The notes below the pieces were generated by a model. The model was given only the letters and a program-made list of their open reading frames with translations, was not told the origin of the DNA and did no database searches. DNA of 64,000 nucleotides. Origin: a virus. The position numbers were made by a program, and so were the translations under genes. The stretch lies in the IMG/VR virus record IMGVR_UViG_3300030333_008459, positions 1 through 64,000 of that record; one strand, 5' to 3'. Below are positions 7,846-14,071 of this stretch, piece by piece (position 1 is the first letter of the stretch; every line of letters begins with the position of its first letter).

Positions 7846-8977
7846 AAATATAAAAGTGGTCTAACTCTCTCCAATATTCAGGACTATCCAACACTTTATT
7901 GTTCCTGTCAAGTCCTTTTTTGAAATGAGCGTAACTTAGATACTCTTTACCTTCACATACTATTCTTTTCCGCGAGATAAAACGTGTTTTTTCTGTGATT
8001 TCGCAAGGTTTTTCTCTAGCAGGATAAGCGTATCTTACAGGAATGTCAAAATACTTATTACGCAGAGCGCTTACATGTTCTTCTTTTTTTGATAAAATAT
8101 TTAAATTAACACCCAATCTTTTAACGAACCTAAAATAGTTTTCGGGGATATCTTCATCCATGTCATCAATGAATAAAAAGAAGTCTTGGAGGTTATTAGC
8201 TATTTTTTGTAAACCTTGAGGTTGAATTAATTTATCAGAGCAAATAGAGGAGATTTTATATTCGCTGAAATACTTAAGAAAAACATCTTCGTTAAGGCCG
8301 TAGTCAGGTCTTAACATAATACGTTGATTAGCAGAAACATTGAGGCGAGTAAAAGCTGTAGGAACTATCTCAAGTAAATCCTGATTAAAGCCACTACCCG
8401 CATAAAGAGTCTTAAAGTTTACTCTAGGTTCAGTTATTTTTAGTAAATCTAAAACGCTTTGAGCCACTACTTCAGGTTTAATTTTAGTTATTTGTGACTT
8501 GGGATCTTGACTATCAAAGCAGGGTTTTTTATCCCACTTAGGAGCTAAATTTACATTCATGGATGGGCTGGAAAAAATAGGACGGTTAACTTCAGGGTAA
8601 GTATTACCAAACAAATTTACCGTTGGTATTTTTTTTGCGCTGGCTAAATGATTTAAAGCGTTGTCGGAGCCTAAGTGCAACAAAGAATTAGATAGAAGAA
8701 AGCTTTGTTGTTTAAAGGTTAAATTTAAAGCTTGATCAACTCCTTCTATTTTAGATTTACCTCCTAACTGAACTACTTTTATGGAATTGTTTTTGAGGAA
8801 AGGAGAAAGTAAGTTTAAGACTAATTCATAAAAAGGATAATGTTTTGATTGTATGTCATCATCATTAGCCAAGGTTATATATTTTTCAATAGTTAAAGGA
8901 AAGAAGTGATCTTTGACTATAGGAAGAGAAATTTTTACTCCCAAATTTTTAGCATATTCTTCTAGTAAATGAGACAT
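7832..8977 (-). CDS. C-terminal half of a GT9-type heptosyltransferase
   Basis: 381 residues. Residues about 60-140 show the nucleotide-binding half of the GT9 (LPS heptosyltransferase) GT-B fold: VQLGGKSKIEGVDQALNL, LLSNSLLHLGSDNALNHLAS (the 'lv..sDtG..Hla' motif) and TVNLFGNTYPEVNRP. The rest is a less familiar domain, possibly methyltransferase- or Rossmann-like. The matching N-terminal GT9 half is encoded at the end of the upstream gene, two bases away and in another frame. The two products probably work as one enzyme, or a frameshift joins them. Confidence 0.65.
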   Translation of the reverse strand: MSHLLEEYAKNLGVKISLPIVKDHFFPLTIEKYITLANDDDIQSKHYPFYELVLNLLSPFLKNNSIKVVQLGGKSKIEGVDQALNLTFKQQSFLLSNSLLHLGSDNALNHLASAKKIPTVNLFGNTYPEVNRPIFSSPSMNVNLAPKWDKKPCFDSQDPKSQITKIKPEVVAQSVLDLLKITEPRVNFKTLYAGSGFNQDLLEIVPTAFTRLNVSANQRIMLRPDYGLNEDVFLKYFSEYKISSICSDKLIQPQGLQKIANNLQDFFLFIDDMDEDIPENYFRFVKRLGVNLNILSKKEEHVSALRNKYFDIPVRYAYPAREKPCEITEKTRFISRKRIVCEGKEYLSYAHFKKGLDRNNKVLDSPEYWRELDHFYIYESE

Positions 8978-8979
8978 AA

Positions 8980-10875
8980 TTAACGTAGTGAAAATTGATG
9001 TTTGTTTAAACCATTATGGATGAAAGAAATATTTTTTTGGGTAGTTGTGTTTGGATAAAACACCATCTCAAATAAACCTTCATGATCTCCCGCTCCTTCC
9101 ATTACAAAAGAATTTTCTACTACAGGAGAATAAGCAATAACTCTATGGACATAAGGGTTGTCGTCTATAAATGGAAAATATTGAGGATTAGTGAATATAT
9201 ATATATTGTAATTCTTGTATTGTTTTTTAAGGTTTTTTATGAGTGAATTTACCAATAACACATCCGTCTCAGTTTGCGGGATAACGACTGCGATACGTTT
9301 GCCTTTATCTTTCTCTCCCAATATATCTGAAAGTTCTACAGTTTTAGATTTAGACAATTGTTCTCTAGCCACGTTTTTAAAATAATTAACAATTTCTGCG
9401 GCTGGAGTCCCTGAGTTTAATTTACCCATCCAATGCTTAAATCCTTGAGAGTTAGCATCTACATCATCTCTTATGATATTTTTATATATATCAATCAAAA
9501 ACTCTTCTTTACTGATATAATTGGCTAACGGTTCATAATCAGGATTATATTCGATAGTGTCCTTAGGATCGAAGTCATAATCCACAGATGGCATAGCATC
9601 AATTATTTGCTCTAATTGTTTTCCTATTGATTTGGTAGAAAAATTTTCAATAGTCCATTGACGAGCCTTCCGTTCGGTTGCTCTTTTCTCTTCTTTATCC
9701 ATAAGCCAAACTAATTCTAGTTTGTCACAGATATCTGAAGCGTGTGTAGAGGCTTTAATAAATTGAGTCCCAGGCTCTCTGTATTCACTCCATTCAAGGG
9801 GGAAGCCTCCTGATTCTTCGGTGCAAGTATCTTCACCACAGGAGTAGTTAGTCACCAAAGTAATCAACTCTGACAACTTAGCTTCTTGGATAGGTATCTC
9901 TTGACCGCCGCTTGTAAAAGGATGGCAATATACATCCATAAGATTATATATTTCGTTAAGCTGTTGATCTGTTACACCTCTAGAAGTATTAGTTGTGTTA
10001 AGCGTTTTTTCAGAACCACACTTATTGCACTTTTGTTCTTGACCAGAGAATGGTCTTATTTCATACGAAAGACAGTTAGAGCATACATAGGTGGTTAAAA
10101 CATCTGAAGGATCTATATTTTTTTCGTTTAGTAAGCGAGGTATATCCCACCCTTCGCTCCAATGAGTGTGTAGAAGTAATTTTGCTTTTGGATTTTTTTG
10201 TTTAAAAAGTTTAAATCCCTCTAAAATATTAGGAACGCTTTTTCTAAGTTGATTTCTAAAAACAAATCCTACAATAAATTCATCAGTAAGACCGTGGGAT
10301 TCTCTTAGTTTTTTGCGATCCTCTTCGTTATGTCTAAAAAACATATTTTCGTCTAACGACCCTCTTAAAGTTTTTACATGATCATACCCTAGTTCTTTCA
10401 TAGCTTTTTCTGCGAAAGAGGACCAAACGTAATAATGTTTTACTTTAGGAGCAAAGTCCACTGCTTGAGGTAAAATAGGGAGGCTATCTAAAGTAGTCCA
10501 TATCATGGTATTAATTTTATGCCACCAAGGTTTTAAATTATAGTTATTGAAAGCCCATATATCTTCCATTCCTATATAAACATCGGGTTTAAATTCTTGG
10601 ATAGCTTTATCAATTAACTTAGCTCCATATCCAGCATCTCTTTTTTCTTCCTCAGATTGTATTGATTGAATTACATGGGCAGGAGGTGATGCTCCCCGAC
10701 ACTCCCAAGGAACCTGTTGCGTTGCTGGTGAATCCCATTCAATACCGTTAGCTAATTCTACTAAATTATATTTACCAGTATCAAAAAGATACCGCATAAT
10801 ATTTTTTTTATTTTTACCAAACCCAGTAAAGGCTCTGCAAAAATTAGAATGTATTAACACTGTTTTTTTGCTCAT
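8980..10875 (-). CDS. GT4-type glycosyltransferase fused to DUF4214 and an N-terminal GT9 half
   Basis: 631 residues with several modules. Residues 1-420 form a GT-B glycosyltransferase of family-4 type, with the sugar-nucleotide region HPFTSGGQEIPIQEAK near 318-333. A four-cysteine zinc ribbon is inserted at C265, C268, C283 and C286. Residues about 454-500 match a DUF4214-like helical domain (EEFLIDIYKNIIRDD, FKHWMGKLNSGT). Residues 526-631 look like the first Rossmann half of a GT9 heptosyltransferase (KRIAVVIPQTETDVLLVNSL), cut off just where the next gene takes over. It overlaps the upstream gene by 32 bases. Acceptors and donors are unknown. Confidence 0.7.
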   Translation of the reverse strand: MSKKTVLIHSNFCRAFTGFGKNKKNIMRYLFDTGKYNLVELANGIEWDSPATQQVPWECRGASPPAHVIQSIQSEEEKRDAGYGAKLIDKAIQEFKPDVYIGMEDIWAFNNYNLKPWWHKINTMIWTTLDSLPILPQAVDFAPKVKHYYVWSSFAEKAMKELGYDHVKTLRGSLDENMFFRHNEEDRKKLRESHGLTDEFIVGFVFRNQLRKSVPNILEGFKLFKQKNPKAKLLLHTHWSEGWDIPRLLNEKNIDPSDVLTTYVCSNCLSYEIRPFSGQEQKCNKCGSEKTLNTTNTSRGVTDQQLNEIYNLMDVYCHPFTSGGQEIPIQEAKLSELITLVTNYSCGEDTCTEESGGFPLEWSEYREPGTQFIKASTHASDICDKLELVWLMDKEEKRATERKARQWTIENFSTKSIGKQLEQIIDAMPSVDYDFDPKDTIEYNPDYEPLANYISKEEFLIDIYKNIIRDDVDANSQGFKHWMGKLNSGTPAAEIVNYFKNVAREQLSKSKTVELSDILGEKDKGKRIAVVIPQTETDVLLVNSLIKNLKKQYKNYNIYIFTNPQYFPFIDDNPYVHRVIAYSPVVENSFVMEGAGDHEGLFEMVFYPNTTTQKNISFIHNGLNKHQFSLR

Positions 10876-11359
10876 CTAAAATTTTCCTTTGATTCAAATT
10901 ATTTTGTAACCTATGAATATAAAGTTCTTGGAGGAAGAATTTGCAAAATTCAAGCAATCCATACCCTTCAGACATTTCCACACCAATACCAAACTTGTTA
11001 GCTGAGTTACGAGTCACTCCAAAGGAGAAGGCTTTAGTGCCGTCTTTTTTGGTATAAGGTTTAAAGGAAATGGAAGTTTTGTTATCCTCGTAAGAGTGGA
11101 ACGCAGAAAACTCCGTATAGTTAGTTATAGCATTTATAAGACCCCCTACTTCGATTTCGTTTAACTTAATAGAAATAGATTTTTCAGGATCTTTAGCGTT
11201 ACCCGAAAAAGAACCGCTTCTCTTTGATGCGTCCCAAGAATACTGCTTCACAGCCCTGACATAAACACAAGGCTCTTGGTTTTTATTGTTAGCTCCAATA
11301 TCGAAGCTGAAGGCGCATCCCGTGTTCTTGGAATTAGGCTTATAATACTGAACAATCAT
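10844..11359 (-). CDS. Putative ssDNA-binding protein (PC4/Whirly-like), phage conserved
   Basis: 171 residues, mostly beta strand followed by a C-terminal helix. Conserved-looking blocks are VRAVKQYSWDASKRSGSF, EKSISIKLNEIEVGG and TEFSAFHSYEDNKTSISF. This pattern is familiar from phage proteins that have the same '+QYSWD...GSF..N...P.KSI.IK' core. The alternating strands and aromatic residues suggest a PC4- or Whirly-type ssDNA-binding fold, but that is inference. A promoter with a 16-base spacer lies directly upstream, and the message may be leaderless. Confidence 0.4.
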   Translation of the reverse strand: MIVQYYKPNSKNTGCAFSFDIGANNKNQEPCVYVRAVKQYSWDASKRSGSFSGNAKDPEKSISIKLNEIEVGGLINAITNYTEFSAFHSYEDNKTSISFKPYTKKDGTKAFSFGVTRNSANKFGIGVEMSEGYGLLEFCKFFLQELYIHRLQNNLNQRKILDEQKNSVNTF

Positions 11360-11364
11360 GTAAG

Positions 11365-11392
11365 ATTGTATGTATTAAAGCATAAAATTCAA
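11365..11392 (-). promoter_or_regulatory. Sigma70-type promoter for the 11359 gene
   Basis: Read on the minus strand: TTGAAT (11392-11387), a 16-base spacer, TACAAT (11370-11365). The expected start of transcription falls on the ATG at 11359. An imperfect dyad (GGTGTCT-GT-AGACTCC, about 11400-11415) lies just upstream. Nothing else is seen in the 68-base gap. Confidence 0.5.
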
Positions 11393-11427
11393 TTATCTTT
11401 GGAGTCTACAGACACCTCTTTTTTAGG

Positions 11428-12687
11428 TCATCCATGATCACCTTTAGCTTTCTCTATTTGTTTTTGTGTAGGAGCACCTTTGTCTCCTTTTTTACGCATT
11501 TTTTCACCAGAGCCGCTTTTGATGCGTTCTTTTTTCTTTCTGATGTTTTCCCAAAGACTGCTGTCAGACTCTTTTTTCTTCTTAATAATTTCATCATGGC
11601 GTTTCATGAAAGCCTCATGATTGGGACCAGCCATATAAAGAGTTTTGCCGTCTTCGCTTTTGTGAGTGTGGAAACCTTGTAAGCCTAATTTTTTTGCATC
11701 CTTGAGGGCTTCTTCTTTGGTTTTAAAATAGTGCTGCATAGGATCAGCAGCAGCTTTAGCTATGTCAGAATCAGCTTTCCTGTATGATTCTTTAACCTTG
11801 CCCCCTCTCCGCATTTTGAGAAACATATTAACTCTAGCCATAGCCCAGCCATGACGAGACATATTAGGTCGATGAGATGTGCTGAAAGCTCCAGCGCCAC
11901 GCCGATACACCTTTTTAAGTTGACCAAGAGTTACTTTTTTAGAATGCTTAGAATTATGTTCTTTGACTTTTTCTTTTAGAGAATTTGTGGTTTTTTCGCT
12001 AAATGTAATCTTGCCACCCTTTTCTCCCGCGCTTCCTTTGGGGTTTTTCTTGGAACCTTTCTTTCTTTCACTTGGTTCAGCAGGAGTTTGAGCACCGCTT
12101 TTGCGACCCCTACGTTTAGCCGCCTCAGAAACATCTGCATCTGGGACATTGGCTAAATTAGGGTTCATTGCTAAAAGTTCATCGTGATCGAAAATTGTTT
12201 CACCATCCCATTCATATTCGCTCTCTAAAGACCCCTCTACCTTCTTTCCAGACCTCCACTGCTTACAAGACCAATAGCGAGCTTTATACTTCGGACCTGG
12301 GTTGTCACAATTATGCCTAGCTCTAAAGCTTTTTCTGCGAGCAGGGTCATCCCTCTTTATTTCCATATTGGGGTCACCAAAATTTACTTTTACGATATTA
12401 CCTTTTTCGTTTTTGACGTAAACAGAGAACTTTTTCGGACCTTTTGGGGTTCTGAAAGGTTTGTTTAGGGTTTTATTCTCCTTAGCGGCTTCAGAAAATA
12501 TAATATATTCCGTGTCGCCTTCCCCCACTACGAGAGAGGCTTCGCTTAAACCCTTTTTATACTGAGAAAAACAGACTGCTGCTCTTTGTTTATTGTCCTT
12601 GAATTCATCCTTACCAGCTAAATCTAGCATACATCTGTTCATGAACTCAGAACGCTTCTCTTTGTCTTTGGGAGATGGGAGTGGCAT
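11428..12687 (-). CDS. Conserved phage protein with DUF5872-type domain
   Basis: 419 residues, strongly basic, built from several short modules seen in phage genomes. Residues 1-45 begin PLPSPKDKEKRSEFMNRCML. The middle has RKSFRARHNCDNPGPKYKAR followed by YWSCKQW, whose cysteines and histidine may bind metal. The region around residues 225-300 carries GQLKKVYRRGAGAFSTSH and GWAMARVNMFLKM, which match the DUF5872-type pattern. The C-terminal part has a DUF2188-like strand-helix unit (GFHTHKSEDGKTLYMAGP). Function is unknown; such proteins are often annotated as structural or head-associated. A shorter relative is coded at 42202-42618. Confidence 0.6.
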   Translation of the reverse strand: MPLPSPKDKEKRSEFMNRCMLDLAGKDEFKDNKQRAAVCFSQYKKGLSEASLVVGEGDTEYIIFSEAAKENKTLNKPFRTPKGPKKFSVYVKNEKGNIVKVNFGDPNMEIKRDDPARRKSFRARHNCDNPGPKYKARYWSCKQWRSGKKVEGSLESEYEWDGETIFDHDELLAMNPNLANVPDADVSEAAKRRGRKSGAQTPAEPSERKKGSKKNPKGSAGEKGGKITFSEKTTNSLKEKVKEHNSKHSKKVTLGQLKKVYRRGAGAFSTSHRPNMSRHGWAMARVNMFLKMRRGGKVKESYRKADSDIAKAAADPMQHYFKTKEEALKDAKKLGLQGFHTHKSEDGKTLYMAGPNHEAFMKRHDEIIKKKKESDSSLWENIRKKKERIKSGSGEKMRKKGDKGAPTQKQIEKAKGDHG

Positions 12688-12689
12688 AC

Positions 12690-13754
12690 TTATGCTTTTA
12701 CACCAAAAATAGGCTCACATATCGTTTTCATGATAAAATCACGATTTTCTTTAAACACAGGAATACTACAAAACCTGTTGTAAGAATGAGCAAAAGTGTC
12801 CGCTATATAAAAAAGCTTATCATATCTAAAAGAATCGTATAAATAGACTTCTTTTATGTAAGATGTAACTAGTTCAGCTAATTTTTTTCTCAATTGTAAA
12901 TTGTAAATTCCATCAAAAATATCCTTATCAAAAGAGATGGATAAAGAATCACAAACCATTTTAAGAAATCTATCGTCATCCTTAGTCTCTAAACCAAGCT
13001 CCAGCATAAGATCTACAATGTCTATAAAAGGATGCCCCATACATAGATCTGACAAAAAATCAAAGTAGAACCCATCATAGCCATAGAAAATAGAGTCTAA
13101 GGAAATAGAAGCATGACATTTGTATTTAAAATGTTTTTTAACTTTATCTGCGTATTCTAATATTTCTGCTTCTAGGTTCTTCATCAGACGCTGGCAAAGC
13201 GGATAGTTGGTATAACTTTGAAAAGCTCCTATAATATCCTTGGGCAGAAAAACAGAAGGATCTAGGTCTTTCGCAAATTTTTTGATTACGCTATTATAGG
13301 ATCTGCGGACGCGCTTATCATTAAAAACTTCAGAATATGCTTGAGAGAAATCTTGAAAGTCTTCAAAAATAATAGATCTCCCATAGTCTCTTATATTTTC
13401 AGCGGGAGATACCTGTGTGAGTAAGCATGTTATGGTTTCTCCTATTTTAATTTCGCGATAATCTATAAAATTAGGAATACGTTTGCACTTATTGTTTTTT
13501 AATGAAGAGGCTTCTCTTTTAAGGATGCCCTCTGGGTCGCTAAGAGAAATTTTTAAATTCATTCTCTGGTTTTCTTCTCCATAGAAAGAAAAAAGATCAA
13601 AATTATCGTAGATTCCTAAGAGACTAATGTTTTTAGGTTCCAGTTTAGCATCCAGTTTTTTTAAGACCTGACAAGCAAATTTTTTATCGTCTTCTGGATC
13701 GCCTCGTTCTTGGAAAGAATAAGCTTTATCTTTAAATAAAGAAGAGATTCTCAT
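12690..13754 (-). CDS. Kinase-fold protein (APH/choline kinase-like), probably inactive
   Basis: 354 residues with the layout of aminoglycoside phosphotransferase or choline kinase folds. An N-lobe contains LKISLSD (Lys68) and a glutamate at about position 80, then a helical C-lobe. The catalytic loop expected as HxDxxxxN reads HASISLDS (214-221), so the catalytic Asp and the metal-binding Asn are missing. The following YFDFLSDLCMGHPFIDIVDL (229-248) keeps the DFG-like Asp and the 'G.P..D' element. This suggests a pseudokinase or a changed mechanism. Its ATG lies 10 bases after a terminator-like hairpin, with no room for a separate promoter. Confidence 0.5.
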   Translation of the reverse strand: MRISSLFKDKAYSFQERGDPEDDKKFACQVLKKLDAKLEPKNISLLGIYDNFDLFSFYGEENQRMNLKISLSDPEGILKREASSLKNNKCKRIPNFIDYREIKIGETITCLLTQVSPAENIRDYGRSIIFEDFQDFSQAYSEVFNDKRVRRSYNSVIKKFAKDLDPSVFLPKDIIGAFQSYTNYPLCQRLMKNLEAEILEYADKVKKHFKYKCHASISLDSIFYGYDGFYFDFLSDLCMGHPFIDIVDLMLELGLETKDDDRFLKMVCDSLSISFDKDIFDGIYNLQLRKKLAELVTSYIKEVYLYDSFRYDKLFYIADTFAHSYNRFCSIPVFKENRDFIMKTICEPIFGVKA

Positions 13755-13763
13755 CGCTTATAA

Positions 13764-13799
13764 TAAAAAACCAACCCCCTTTTTCAAGGAGGTTGGTTT
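13764..13799 (-). terminator. Rho-independent terminator or attenuator
   Basis: On the minus strand, AAACCAACC (13799-13791) pairs with GGTTGGTTT (13776-13768). An inner CCTT/AAGG stem closes a GAAA tetraloop, and a run of six T residues follows the stem. One C/A mismatch separates the two stem parts. It lies between the small gene at 13837 and the kinase-fold gene. Confidence 0.75.
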
Positions 13800-13831
13800 A
13801 AAGAAGGAGGATTAACCGCTTCTTATCCCAA

Positions 13832-13849
13832 CAAGGTTAAAAAACCTTG
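13832..13849 (-). terminator. Stop-codon hairpin preceding the terminator
   Basis: CAAGGTT and AACCTTG form a perfect 7-bp stem with a four-base loop. The TAA stop of the 13837 gene lies inside it. It has no T-run, so it is more likely an RNA-stabilising or processing hairpin next to the true terminator. Confidence 0.45.
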
Positions 13850-14061
13850 CCGAAACTTTGCTCTGCAAGACGCACCCCACAAATACTGCTCTTGGCAAAC
13901 TTGCGGTCCACGCCAGCGTTGCGATCATAAACCTTAACGTAATTATCAGTCTCACCCATAAGCTGGGCATTAAGGGATTCACCTTGAGAGGTGTAGAGAC
14001 CGAAAAACCTACCCTTGGTGTTACGGATCGCTCGCATGACTCTAGTGTTAACTCGTTTCAT
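13837..14061 (-). CDS. Small basic protein, unknown function
   Basis: 74 residues from the ATG at 14061 (MKRVNTRVMRAIRNTKGRFF). An upstream in-frame TTG at 14097 would add 12 residues, but it lies inside the Clp gene and has poorer context. A GAGG motif is 24 bases before the ATG, so initiation is uncertain. The protein looks like a small beta-barrel (FFGLYTSQGESLNAQLMG, DNYVKVYDRNAG) and could be an Sm- or SH3-like nucleic-acid binder, but that is a guess. It is followed by two hairpins, the second a terminator. Confidence 0.6.
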   Translation of the reverse strand: MKRVNTRVMRAIRNTKGRFFGLYTSQGESLNAQLMGETDNYVKVYDRNAGVDRKFAKSSICGVRLAEQSFGKVF

Positions 14062-14071
14062 ATGCACAATA

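Noticed and set aside
7840-7875. Promoter TTGGAG-N16-TATATT before the 7845 gene
   Set aside because: The -35 matches at only three positions and the -10 ends one base before the ATG, so a transcript would start inside the gene.
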